Source of the DNA: an uncultured Pelagibacteraceae bacterium
Lineage (GTDB): Bacteria; Pseudomonadota; Alphaproteobacteria; Pelagibacterales; Pelagibacteraceae
Direction: 5' to 3'
Assembly (NCBI GenBank): GCA_902624315.1
Contig: CACNXC010000002.1
Span: 1-64,000 of the forward strand
Length of the DNA: 64,000 nt
The notes under the pieces were generated by a model that was not told the origin of the DNA, ran no database searches, and saw nothing but the letters and a program-made list of their open reading frames with translations. The position numbers were made by a program, and so were the translations under genes. Of this stretch, positions 9,948 to 19,579 are shown one piece after another. Position 1 is the first letter of the stretch. Each line of letters begins with the position of its first letter.

Positions 9948-10732
9948 TGTCAAATCAATATGAAGTTTTAGGTAAGGCACCAGTCGCTGAAGATTTAAAA
10001 AAACTTTCACCCTCAAATGTTCATCTTACAATAAAAAATATGAATGCAGGTTATGGAAAAATGGAAATACTACACAATTTTGATCTTTTTGTAAGTAAGG
10101 CCCAATCATTATGTTTAATCGGTCCAAATGGGGCAGGTAAATCCACTATTCTTCACTCAATTTATGGTTTTACAAATATTTTTTCAGGCCAAATAGAAAT
10201 TGATGGCAAGGAGATTACAAATTTAAGTCCAGCTGAAAAATTAAAATCAGTTGGTATTGCCTATATACTTCAAGATAATTCTGTTTTTCCGGATATGACA
10301 GTTGAAGAAAATTTATTAATGGGAGGATTTATAAAAGAGAAAACAGAAGAGTCTTATCAAGAAGCTGAGAGAATTTTTGAAAAATATGAACGATTAAGAA
10401 ATAGACGAAATCAGCCGGCAAAAGTACTTTCAGGAGGTGAAAGAAGATTGTTAGAAATTTCTAGAGCACTAGTAATGAAGCCATCAGTGCTGTTAGTTGA
10501 TGAGCCATCAATCGGTTTAGAGCCAAGATATATTGATATGGTTTTTGAAATATTACGAGATCTCCAGGAGAATGAAAAAAAGACAATCATTCTTGTTGAG
10601 CAAAATGCAAAAAAAGGGTTAGAATTTGCTGATATAGGTTATGTTCTTGTGTCTGGACAGACTGCTATTGCTGGCAAGGGTGATGATCTTTTAAATAATC
10701 CAGATGTTGGTCGCTTATTTCTTGGCGGCTAA
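9947..10732 (+). CDS. livF: branched-chain amino acid ABC ATPase LivF-type
   Basis: Walker A GPNGAGKST, signature LSGGERR. Confidence 0.9.
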   Translation: MSNQYEVLGKAPVAEDLKKLSPSNVHLTIKNMNAGYGKMEILHNFDLFVSKAQSLCLIGPNGAGKSTILHSIYGFTNIFSGQIEIDGKEITNLSPAEKLKSVGIAYILQDNSVFPDMTVEENLLMGGFIKEKTEESYQEAERIFEKYERLRNRRNQPAKVLSGGERRLLEISRALVMKPSVLLVDEPSIGLEPRYIDMVFEILRDLQENEKKTIILVEQNAKKGLEFADIGYVLVSGQTAIAGKGDDLLNNPDVGRLFLGG

Positions 10733-11437
10733 ATGATAAAGAAAGAATTTTTTTTAAAAGGTTATAAATCAATCCTTAAAGCTGATAGCCCCGCAATTGC
10801 ATTGGCATGTTGCTTCGTTGCAATCGGTGCACTTCTTAAAAATGTTGGTTTTAATATTCAAGAAAGCGTCCTATCAACATTATTGATTTATGCTTTACCT
10901 GGGTCATTAGTAATGGCAGAGTCAATTCTTATTGGAGCATCATTAATTAGTATATTTTTTGCAGTTTGGTTTGTTAATGCAAGACTTTACCCAATGGCAG
11001 TATCTTTATTTCCATTAATGATGGATGTTAGTCAACCAAAATGGAAATATTATTTGTCATGTCATTTTATAGCTGTCTCGGCATGGTTAATTATGAAAAG
11101 TAATTATGAGACAATTGAAAAAAAGGATAGGGTTGATTTTTGGATAGGAATTGGTTCAGCAACTTTAAGTGTATCTGTTTTAGCAACAATTTTAGGTTTT
11201 TACATAGCAGATTATTTAAATAAAGATATGTTAATGGGGCTAGCAATTTTAAATCCAATTTATTTCACTTGTATGATGGTAGGAGCAATGAAAACATTGC
11301 AAATTACTTTATCAGTAACCTTAGGAGCTATTTTGGGTCCTATTTTTTATTTTTTTTCACCAGAGTGGTCTATTATATTAGGTGGAGTTATAGGTGGCTC
11401 AGTAGCATATTTAATCGGAGAAAAAAATGTCAATTAG
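10733..11437 (+). CDS. azlC: AzlC-family branched-chain amino acid permease
   Basis: 234 aa, VWFVNARLYPMAVSLFP; paired with AzlD-like ORF. Confidence 0.8.
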   Translation: MIKKEFFLKGYKSILKADSPAIALACCFVAIGALLKNVGFNIQESVLSTLLIYALPGSLVMAESILIGASLISIFFAVWFVNARLYPMAVSLFPLMMDVSQPKWKYYLSCHFIAVSAWLIMKSNYETIEKKDRVDFWIGIGSATLSVSVLATILGFYIADYLNKDMLMGLAILNPIYFTCMMVGAMKTLQITLSVTLGAILGPIFYFFSPEWSIILGGVIGGSVAYLIGEKNVN

Positions 11438-11750
11438 CGTTTTGCTATCTATTATCGTAACATCGTTAGCAACTTATCTGTCAAGATTTTTAGGTGTCCT
11501 CTCATCATTAAGAATAAAGGAGTCTTCTAAAATTTTTAGATGGTTTAATTGTTTAGCATACGCAACACTTGCAGCTTTGATTGCCAGAACAATCATTTTT
11601 CCGGTAGGTGCCCTTACAGATGCTAGCTATTTAAGTAGGTTAATTGTTGTATTATTAAGTCTTGGAATATTTTTTATTACTAAAAAAAATTTTGTATACC
11701 CAACAATTTTTTCAGCGATCTCTATTGGGATAGTAAACAACTTTTTTTAG
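11427..11750 (+). CDS. azlD: AzlD-family protein
   Basis: 107 aa membrane protein overlapping azlC. Confidence 0.75.
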   Translation: MSISVLLSIIVTSLATYLSRFLGVLSSLRIKESSKIFRWFNCLAYATLAALIARTIIFPVGALTDASYLSRLIVVLLSLGIFFITKKNFVYPTIFSAISIGIVNNFF

Positions 11751-11794
11751 TAATTTAAAAATAATTTGGTATTATGTAAATTAGAAAATAAATT

Positions 11795-12706
11795 ATGGAA
11801 AATATATCTGGATTTGAAATATCAACTAATAAAATATCTCCCAGAATAATTGATATAAAAATTAAAGACGAGACTATTGAAAAATTGATTTTTCCATTTA
11901 AAAAATTTGATTTAACAGCTATCGAATATAAACCTTTCACAAGATTTACAATTGCTAAAAGCTTAGATGATTTAAGTGAAAATAAGCTTGGCATCATAAT
12001 GAATAGAATAATTAGAGATAGAAATCTTGGGTGTTTCATAATTGGTCCTGAAAATAAAAACGCTAATGTTGATGATATTTTTTTAGTAAAATTATCAACT
12101 GCAATATCGCATTTAATAGGAGTTCCAAATCATGATTCTATGGCGGGTAAATATTATGCAAGATTTCACGTTAAGCATGAGGATAAAAGTGACTCCTACT
12201 TAAGGAAAGCTTATACCAATATGGATCTTCATACTGATGGAACATATGTAAAAGAGATTACTGATTGGCTTTTAATGACAAAGATTGAGGAAAAAAATGT
12301 AGAGGGTGGAGAAACAGCAATGCTGCACTTAGATGATTGGGAATATTGTGAAGAACTATTCGACGATCCAGTTGGGAAACAGAATTTTTTATGGGGCTCG
12401 CCAAAGAGTAAGAATGTAGACTATAAAGTAGAACATCCGATATTTTCAGAAGATAAAGATGGCAAACCCCAGATATCATACATTGATCAGTTTCCTGAAC
12501 CAAAAAATATGTCTCAAGGTAATTTTTTACAAAAGCTATCTGATTGTTTAGAGGAAAGTAAGAATAAAGTGATAACTAAGTTACCTGTAGGATCAGCGGT
12601 AGTTGCAAATAATTATTTTTGGTTACATGGCAGAAAACCTTTTAAGGAAAATAAAGATTTAAGCAGAGAACTATTAAGAATTAGGGGTTCATTTTTCAAA
12701 AATTAA
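11795..12706 (+). CDS. csiD: CsiD/GlaH-like Fe(II)/2-oxoglutarate oxygenase (glutarate hydroxylase family)
   Basis: NMDLHTDGTYVKEITDWLLMTKIEEKNVEGGETAMLHLDDW...WLHGRKPF. Confidence 0.8.
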   Translation: MENISGFEISTNKISPRIIDIKIKDETIEKLIFPFKKFDLTAIEYKPFTRFTIAKSLDDLSENKLGIIMNRIIRDRNLGCFIIGPENKNANVDDIFLVKLSTAISHLIGVPNHDSMAGKYYARFHVKHEDKSDSYLRKAYTNMDLHTDGTYVKEITDWLLMTKIEEKNVEGGETAMLHLDDWEYCEELFDDPVGKQNFLWGSPKSKNVDYKVEHPIFSEDKDGKPQISYIDQFPEPKNMSQGNFLQKLSDCLEESKNKVITKLPVGSAVVANNYFWLHGRKPFKENKDLSRELLRIRGSFFKN

Positions 12707-12740
12707 TCTATCATCTCAAATAAATAAAATTTATAAAATT

Positions 12741-13508
12741 ATGAAACTTGGTTTTATTGGTACAGGAAAAATAGCTTCTTCAGTTATTATTGGAATATGT
12801 AATTCAAAAATAAAATATAAAAAGATTATTATTTCACCAAGAAATAAAAGAATAGCACTTAGTTTAAAAAAAAGATTTAACAAGGTTAGTGTTGCAAAAA
12901 ATAATCAAGATGTGATTAACAATTCTAAGTGGGTTTTCTTAGCAGTTACTCCTACAGTGGGAAAAAAAATACTAAAAAATTTAAATTTTAAAAAAAATCA
13001 AACGATAATTAGTTTTATTTCAACAATAACATTAATAGAATTAAAAAAGATTATTAAAGTTAAGTCAAAAATTGTAAGAGCAATACCACTTCCCCCAATA
13101 TCTTTAAAAAAAGGACCTGTCCCAATTTATCCACCAAATAAAAAAGTAAAAGATTTTTTTAATAAAATTGGGTCTACGATTGAGATTAAAAATGAAAAAT
13201 TATCAATTAATTTCTGGTCAACATCAGGAATGATGGCGTCTTATTATGAAATCTTAAATGTGATGAGCAGTTGGTTAGTAAGAAAGGGAATTAAAAGAAT
13301 AGAGGCACAAAAATATATAACAAACTTATTTTTAGCTTTATCCGAAGATGCAGTCGTTAATTCAAAAAAAGATTTGAAATATCTGGTAAAAGAATCTCAA
13401 ACTACAAAGGGTTTAAATGAGCAAGGTCTTAAAGAAATGAAGAAAAAGGGAGCCTATAAATCTATTATAAATTCTTTGAATAGTATTTATAAAAGATTAA
13501 ATAAATAA
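12741..13508 (+). CDS. pyrroline-5-carboxylate reductase family protein
   Basis: MKLGFIGTGKIASSVIIG, P5CR-like C-terminus. Confidence 0.75.
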   Translation: MKLGFIGTGKIASSVIIGICNSKIKYKKIIISPRNKRIALSLKKRFNKVSVAKNNQDVINNSKWVFLAVTPTVGKKILKNLNFKKNQTIISFISTITLIELKKIIKVKSKIVRAIPLPPISLKKGPVPIYPPNKKVKDFFNKIGSTIEIKNEKLSINFWSTSGMMASYYEILNVMSSWLVRKGIKRIEAQKYITNLFLALSEDAVVNSKKDLKYLVKESQTTKGLNEQGLKEMKKKGAYKSIINSLNSIYKRLNK

Positions 13509-13511
13509 TTA

Positions 13512-14297
13512 ATGTCAGAAAATATTTTAGAAATTAATAATCTATCAAAATATTTTGGTGGATTGGCGGCAGTGTCAGATTGCTCTTTGAAAGTTAAGAA
13601 AGGGACTATAACTGGAATAATTGGCCCTAACGGTTCTGGAAAAACAACTTTATTTAACTTAATAGCTGGAAACTTAAAATGTTCAGCTGGTACTGTAATG
13701 TTTAACAATGAAGATATTACTGATGTGCCTGCCTATGAATTATTTTCAAAAGGTTTACTTAGGACCTTTCAAATTGCACATGAATTTACAAATTTATCAG
13801 TTTTAGAAAATTTAATGATGGTTCCTGGTAATCAGTCAGGTGAACAACTGATAAACGCTCTATTTAAACCTTCATTAATCATGAAAGAAGAAAATATTAT
13901 TAAGCAAAAAGCTATTGAAGTTATAGAGTTTTTAAATTTAGGGCATTTAAGAAATGAGCTAGCAGGAAATTTATCTGGTGGTCAAAAAAAATTATTAGAG
14001 CTTGGTCGAACAATGATGGTAGATGCAAAGTTAGTTTTGTTAGATGAAGTGGGCGCAGGTGTGAATAGAACACTACTGAAAGATCTTGGTACAGCGATTG
14101 AAAAACTAAATAAAGAAAAGGGATATACATTTTGTATGATTGAACATGACATGGATTTCATAGGAAGATTATGTGATCCTGTGATTGTGATGGCTGAAGG
14201 ATCAGTATTATTTGAAGGTTCAGTGGAAGATGCTAAAAAAGACGAAAAAGTGATTGAAAGTTATTTAGGCAGGGGATCAAAAATTAAGGATAATTGA
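13512..14297 (+). CDS. livG: second HAAT system, LivG-type ATPase
   Basis: GPNGSGKTT, LSGGQKK. Confidence 0.88.
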   Translation: MSENILEINNLSKYFGGLAAVSDCSLKVKKGTITGIIGPNGSGKTTLFNLIAGNLKCSAGTVMFNNEDITDVPAYELFSKGLLRTFQIAHEFTNLSVLENLMMVPGNQSGEQLINALFKPSLIMKEENIIKQKAIEVIEFLNLGHLRNELAGNLSGGQKKLLELGRTMMVDAKLVLLDEVGAGVNRTLLKDLGTAIEKLNKEKGYTFCMIEHDMDFIGRLCDPVIVMAEGSVLFEGSVEDAKKDEKVIESYLGRGSKIKDN

Positions 14298-15007
14298 TAA
14301 TGGCATTTTTTGAGGGAAATAAGATGACTGGTGGATATGGAAATGGTCCAGATATTATCAATTCGTGTTCAGTGAATGTCGACAAAGGCGAAATTGTTTC
14401 AATTTTAGGTCCTAATGGTGCGGGAAAATCAACAGCAATGAAGGCAATGCTAGGTTTATTAAATTTAAAATCTGGCTCAGTCATAATTGATGGTAAAGAT
14501 ATTACACAACTATCTCCACAAGATAGAGTTAAGTCAGGAATTTCATTCGTTCCTCAAACAAAAAATGTTTTTGCAGGAATGACTGTTGAGGAAAATTTAG
14601 AAATGGGAGCTTTCTTAATTAATGAAAGTTATAGTTCAGTAATCAATGAGATCTATGAATTGTTTCCAATATTAAGTGAAAAAAGAAATCAATTAGTTGG
14701 TGAATTATCAGGAGGGCAAAGACAACAAGTTGCACTTGGTAGGGCATTAATGATCAAGCCATCAGTTTTAATGTTAGATGAACCAACCGCAGGAGTTTCA
14801 CCAATTGTAATGGATGAATTGTTTGATCATATTGTAAAAGTTAAACGTACAAATGTTGCAATACTTATGGTGGAACAAAATGCCAAACAAGCACTAAGTA
14901 TTTCAGACAGAGGTTATGTGTTAGTCACAGGAGAAAATCGTTATTCAGGATCAGGAAAAGAATTACTAAATGATCCAAGAGTAAGGAGTTCATTTTTAGG
15001 CGGTTGA
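14294..15007 (+). CDS. livF: second HAAT system, LivF-type ATPase (start may be ATG 14300)
   Basis: GPNGAGKST, LSGGQRQQ. Confidence 0.88.
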   Translation: MIMAFFEGNKMTGGYGNGPDIINSCSVNVDKGEIVSILGPNGAGKSTAMKAMLGLLNLKSGSVIIDGKDITQLSPQDRVKSGISFVPQTKNVFAGMTVEENLEMGAFLINESYSSVINEIYELFPILSEKRNQLVGELSGGQRQQVALGRALMIKPSVLMLDEPTAGVSPIVMDELFDHIVKVKRTNVAILMVEQNAKQALSISDRGYVLVTGENRYSGSGKELLNDPRVRSSFLGG

Positions 15008-15008
15008 T

Positions 15009-16019
15009 ATGGATTATATAAATGCAATTGTACTTTTATTAAATTATATTTTTGTACCAGCATTAGCCTATGGATCTCAATTAGCTTTAGGGGCAATTTT
15101 TGTAACTTTGATATATGGGATCTTAAGGTTCGCAAACTTTGCTACAGGAGATATGATGTCTTTTGGAACCATGGTTACAATTTTGTTTACATGGTATTTT
15201 CAATCTTTAGGAATAAGCTTAGGCATTTTACCAACTGCTCTCATCGCAATTCCTTTTGCTATTATATTTATGGTTGGTTATATGCTTTTGATAGATAAAT
15301 TTGTTTTTAAATATTATAGAGTCAGTAAAAGCCCCCCTGTTCAATTAGCAATGGTGAGTATTGGAGTAATGTTCGTTACCCAAGCTGTTGTTCGAATAAT
15401 CATTGGCCCCTCTGATAGAAGATTTTTTGATGGTGAAAAATTTTTAATTAAAGCTGGTGAGTTTAAAGAAATGACAGGACTTAATGAAGGCCTCGCAATC
15501 AAATCAACCCAGGTAATTACAATTGTTGTAACATTAATTTTAGTTTCAACTCTTTTTTGGTTTTTAAATAAAACAAAAACAGGAAAAAGTATGAGGGCTT
15601 ATTCTGATAATGAAGATCTTGCATTGTTGTCTGGAATAGATCCAAAAAAGATTGTAATGATTACATGGATAATAGCTGGAGTTTTAGCTACTATTGGTGG
15701 AGCATTATATGGTTTAGATAAAAGTTTTAAACCATTTACTTATTTCAATAATATGCTCCCAATTTTTGCTGCAGCTATTGTTGGTGGTATAGGAAATCCT
15801 TTTGGTGCATTTTTAGGTGGATATGTAATCGCATTTTCTGAAATTCTTTTAACTTATGCTTATAAAAAATTTTTCATGTATCTATTGCCTGAAAGTTTAG
15901 AGCCAAATACTTTAGTACAATTACTATCAACAGATTATAAATTTGCAGTATCATTTTCAATTCTTGTCATTGTACTGCTTTACCGACCATCTGGAATTTT
16001 CAAAGGAAAAATATTGTGA
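15009..16019 (+). CDS. livH: second HAAT system, LivH-type permease
   Basis: LRFANFATGDMMSFG. Confidence 0.88.
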   Translation: MDYINAIVLLLNYIFVPALAYGSQLALGAIFVTLIYGILRFANFATGDMMSFGTMVTILFTWYFQSLGISLGILPTALIAIPFAIIFMVGYMLLIDKFVFKYYRVSKSPPVQLAMVSIGVMFVTQAVVRIIIGPSDRRFFDGEKFLIKAGEFKEMTGLNEGLAIKSTQVITIVVTLILVSTLFWFLNKTKTGKSMRAYSDNEDLALLSGIDPKKIVMITWIIAGVLATIGGALYGLDKSFKPFTYFNNMLPIFAAAIVGGIGNPFGAFLGGYVIAFSEILLTYAYKKFFMYLLPESLEPNTLVQLLSTDYKFAVSFSILVIVLLYRPSGIFKGKIL

Positions 16020-17386
16020 GAAAAAATTTAAATGTAATTGCAGCTTATACTATAATGTTGGGATTAATTATTCTTGTTGGAATTTTTCAATCTTGGAATA
16101 TAGCTTTATCGATTTTTAATCTTTGTTTGATTTCAGCGGTCATGACAATGGGAGCTAATATTCAATGGGGTTATGCTGGTCTTATTAACTTTGGTATAAT
16201 GGGCTATACTGCCCTTGGTGGTTTAGCTGCAGTTTTAATCTCTGTTGATCCCGTTAAAGAAGCATGGAGCGCAGGTGGATCTAATATTCTATTTAGTCTT
16301 TTACTAATAATAGGAATGGTATTAGCCGTTAGATACGTACTAAAAAAATATGAAAAATCAAAAGTTAGAACCTATATTATTGCAACTATTATAATTGCAG
16401 GAATAATAATCATTAGATTTGTATCTGAACCTGGGATTGAGGCAATAGAGGAAGTAGATCCTGCAAAAACAGGATTTCTCGGCGGATTTGGTCTTCCAAT
16501 TATTTTTTCTTGGATCGTTGGCGCTCTATTTGCAGGTGGGTTAGCATTTGTAATTGGTAAAGTTGCCTTGGGTTTAAGGGCAGACTATCTGGCAATAGCC
16601 ACTTTATTAATATCAGAAATTGTTATTGCAATAATTAAACACGAAGATTGGCTCACCAGAGGTGTAAAAAATGTTATTGGATTGAAGCGCCCTGCACCTT
16701 ATGAGGTAAATTTACAACAGACAGATTGGTTTATAAATTTAGTTGAAAAATTTAACTCAAGTAAATTGAATTTAATAACAGATTTAACTGAGAGACAAGC
16801 AGCTCTAAATCAATTTGTCATTGAGGGATCATCAATTTTTGTAAAACTTTGTTATTCAGGTTTGTTTTTAATTGTTGTTATCATTCTATTAATTCTTACT
16901 CAAAAAGCTCTTTATTCTCCGTGGGGTAGAATGATGAGAGCTATTAGAGATAATGAAGAGGCAGCGAATGCAATGGGTAAAAATGTGGTGAAACAACATT
17001 TGCTAATTTTTGTTTTAGGTTCAGCTATAGTTGGGATAGCTGGCGCTATGTTAGTAACCCAAGATGGATTATTTACTCCAGGCAGCTACAGACCTATGCG
17101 ATATACTTTTTTAATTTGGGTGATGGTCATAGTAGGTGGCAGTGGAAATAATTTTGGTGCAATTCTAGGAGGCTTTGTGGTTTGGTTTTTATGGATTGAG
17201 TCAGCACCTATTGGATTATATTTAGTTAATTTAACAACAGCTGGTTTAGCTGACACTCACTTTTTAAAAGTTCATCTAATTGAAAGTGTCCCATACTTTA
17301 GATTTTTGATGATGGGAATAGGCCTGTTATTGATAATGAGATATAGACCAAAAGGTATACTTCCAGAAAAAATAGAAATAAAATAA
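16016..17386 (+). CDS. livM: second HAAT system, LivM-type permease
   Basis: 456 aa, AIRDNEEAANAMGKN. Confidence 0.88.
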   Translation: MRKNLNVIAAYTIMLGLIILVGIFQSWNIALSIFNLCLISAVMTMGANIQWGYAGLINFGIMGYTALGGLAAVLISVDPVKEAWSAGGSNILFSLLLIIGMVLAVRYVLKKYEKSKVRTYIIATIIIAGIIIIRFVSEPGIEAIEEVDPAKTGFLGGFGLPIIFSWIVGALFAGGLAFVIGKVALGLRADYLAIATLLISEIVIAIIKHEDWLTRGVKNVIGLKRPAPYEVNLQQTDWFINLVEKFNSSKLNLITDLTERQAALNQFVIEGSSIFVKLCYSGLFLIVVIILLILTQKALYSPWGRMMRAIRDNEEAANAMGKNVVKQHLLIFVLGSAIVGIAGAMLVTQDGLFTPGSYRPMRYTFLIWVMVIVGGSGNNFGAILGGFVVWFLWIESAPIGLYLVNLTTAGLADTHFLKVHLIESVPYFRFLMMGIGLLLIMRYRPKGILPEKIEIK

Positions 17387-17390
17387 AAAG

Positions 17391-17462
17391 ATGAAATATA
17401 TAATTTTAGGTGCAGCTTTTGCTTGGGCTTTATATATGGCTGATAAATATTTATTTTTTTAA
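17391..17462 (+). CDS. candidate 23-aa single-TM microprotein
   Basis: MKYIILGAAFAWALYMADKYLFF*, begins 5 nt after the livM stop. Confidence 0.45.
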   Translation: MKYIILGAAFAWALYMADKYLFF

Positions 17463-17464
17463 AA

Positions 17465-17500
17465 AAAACCCCCAACATAAAAATGTCAGGGGTTTTAATT
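17465..17500. terminator. bidirectional terminator between convergent transporter genes
   Basis: AAAACCCC...GGGGTTTT with inner ACAT/ATGT, A/T tracts on both flanks. Confidence 0.8.
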
Positions 17501-17510
17501 TTAAGATAAA

Positions 17511-18692
17511 TTATCTTTGTTTTTTAGTTTTAAATTTTCCGCCTTTAACTTCTTGTTCTAAGAAAGAACCTTCAGCTTCACCGACGCTAGTAAAAGTAAC
17601 ACCTGTTGCACCTTCATAGTCGACTTTTTTACCTTTAGCTAATAAATCTAAACCTTTTTTAAGTTCACCTGGATAAATTTTTGTTCCAGGGCCGTTAGCA
17701 ACATCCATTACATTTTTTGCAATTGACGCTCTGTCAGCTGAATTACCTGCTTGCATTGCTAAAACAATTAAAGCGGCTGCATCGTATGATTCTCCAGTGT
17801 AAGGACCAGAACTATCAATACCAGCAGCTTTTGCTACACCAGCAAAAACTCCAGCACCTTTTCCAGTTGAACCTGGCATTGAACCAAAAGACTTTCTTAA
17901 ATCTTTTCCAAATGCATCAACTAATGATTGACCAATCATACCATCTGACAAAATAAATCTGTCAAATGCACCAGAGTCTAAAGAAGCTTGAATAATACCT
18001 TTTCCACCTTGGTCAAGATATCCAATAACAGCTACTGCATCACCACCCGCTGAAGCTAGTGTTGCAACCTCAGAAGAATAATCTGCTTTTCCATCTTCAT
18101 GAGCATTTACTGTAGTTACTTTTATTCCGTGAGCTTCTACTGCTGCTTTATAAACATCAGCTAAACCTTTACCATAATCGTTGTTTGTATAAGTAATAGC
18201 TACACTTTTTACTTTTCTATCTTTAGTAATATCTGCAAGAATTTGTCCACCTCTAGCATCTGATGGAGCAGTTCTAAAGAAATACCCTTTATCATCTAGA
18301 GTTGTTAATCCTGGAGATGTTGCAGAAGGTGAAATCATTACCACACCATTTGGTACAGCAACATTTGATGCAATAGCACCTGTTACACCTGAACAATCAG
18401 CACCCATGATTGCAGCAACACCTTGTGCAATAACACCTTCAGCTGCTGCTGTCGCTGCTGCTGAGTCAACACAAGTTGAGTCTGCTCTTACTACTGAAAT
18501 TTTTTCTCCACCTAATAGTGAACCTGAGTCAGATGCTTCTTTAAAAGCAAGTTCTGCAGATGCAGCCATAGCAGGTGTAAGAGATTCTATAGGACCAGTG
18601 AATCCTAAAATTATTCCCATTTTTACTTCTGCAAAAACATTTGTTGTAAAACTTGATACAAATATAAATGCAGCAATAATTAGTTTTCTCAT
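17511..18692 (-). CDS. livK: second HAAT substrate-binding protein, convergent to its presumed permease operon
   Basis: Signal peptide, VKMGIILGFTGPIESLTPAMAASAELAFKEA. Confidence 0.85.
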   Translation of the reverse strand: MRKLIIAAFIFVSSFTTNVFAEVKMGIILGFTGPIESLTPAMAASAELAFKEASDSGSLLGGEKISVVRADSTCVDSAAATAAAEGVIAQGVAAIMGADCSGVTGAIASNVAVPNGVVMISPSATSPGLTTLDDKGYFFRTAPSDARGGQILADITKDRKVKSVAITYTNNDYGKGLADVYKAAVEAHGIKVTTVNAHEDGKADYSSEVATLASAGGDAVAVIGYLDQGGKGIIQASLDSGAFDRFILSDGMIGQSLVDAFGKDLRKSFGSMPGSTGKGAGVFAGVAKAAGIDSSGPYTGESYDAAALIVLAMQAGNSADRASIAKNVMDVANGPGTKIYPGELKKGLDLLAKGKKVDYEGATGVTFTSVGEAEGSFLEQEVKGGKFKTKKQR

Positions 18693-18829
18693 TATATTCC
18701 TCTATTTGTTAACAATTTATAAAGACTAAATTAAATCCTATTTATATAGATTTTCAACTGCCAAATTATCTTATTTTATAATGTCTTTATTTAAACTAGA
18801 CTGATTATTAAAGATTTTAAACGATTTTA

Positions 18830-19579
18830 ATGAAGTCTAATAAAATTCAACCACAATTTATAAAAAAATATAATCCTAGAATAGGATTAATTGCTTTAGC
18901 TACAGATTTCATAATCGAAAAAGACTTTATCAAAATAATTAAAGATAAAGATATAGATTTTTTTGTAAATAGAATTGAATGTTATAATCCTTTATCTAAA
19001 GAAAATCTAATTAAAATGTCTGAAAAAGTTACAGATGTTACTAAAAATATTTTACCAGATGAAAACATAGATTGTGTTGTATATGGATGTACCTCTGGAA
19101 CTATAGCTGTGGGACATGATACCATCGAAAGAAAAGTTAAAGAAGCGAAACCAAAAGCAAAAATTACAACGCCTAGCACTGCAGCTATTAAAGCATTAAA
19201 AAAGTTAAAAATAAAAAAAATAGCAATATTTACTCCTTATAGTAAAAAATTAAATGATGAAGTAATAGATTATTTTTCAAGTCAGGGTTTTGATGTTGTT
19301 GCAAATACTTATCTAGATATCGCAGCTGACTATGACATTGGAAAAGTAGATCAAAATTTTTTATTTAAAACTTTATCGCAGATAGAAATCAAAAATGCTG
19401 ATGCCTTATTTATTTCGTGCACAGCTTTACCAGTTTTAAATATAATTGAAAGATTAGAGAAAGAATTAGGTAAGCCTGTCATTACAAGCAATCAATCATT
19501 AATATGGGATACTTTAGAAAGTATTGATATGAACAAAAATATTCTAGGTTTTGGAAAATTATTTAATTTAGATCAATGA
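18830..19579 (+). CDS. Asp/Glu racemase / maleate isomerase superfamily (EutA-like)
   Basis: VYGCTSGTIAVG...FISCTALPV paired Cys motifs. Confidence 0.75.
   Translation: MKSNKIQPQFIKKYNPRIGLIALATDFIIEKDFIKIIKDKDIDFFVNRIECYNPLSKENLIKMSEKVTDVTKNILPDENIDCVVYGCTSGTIAVGHDTIERKVKEAKPKAKITTPSTAAIKALKKLKIKKIAIFTPYSKKLNDEVIDYFSSQGFDVVANTYLDIAADYDIGKVDQNFLFKTLSQIEIKNADALFISCTALPVLNIIERLEKELGKPVITSNQSLIWDTLESIDMNKNILGFGKLFNLDQ

Noticed and set aside
11755-12039. 94-aa minus-strand ORF overlapping the csiD start
   Set aside because: Ile/Leu-rich antisense reading of an AT-rich gene; sense gene clearly supported.
18706-18715. TTGTTAACAA palindrome upstream of livK2
   Set aside because: About 60 ten-bp palindromes are expected by chance in 64 kb (uniform composition), and no promoter overlap could be shown.
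18406-18729. 107-aa plus-strand ORF opposite livK2
   Set aside because: Ala/Ser-rich antisense translation of the SBP N-terminus.
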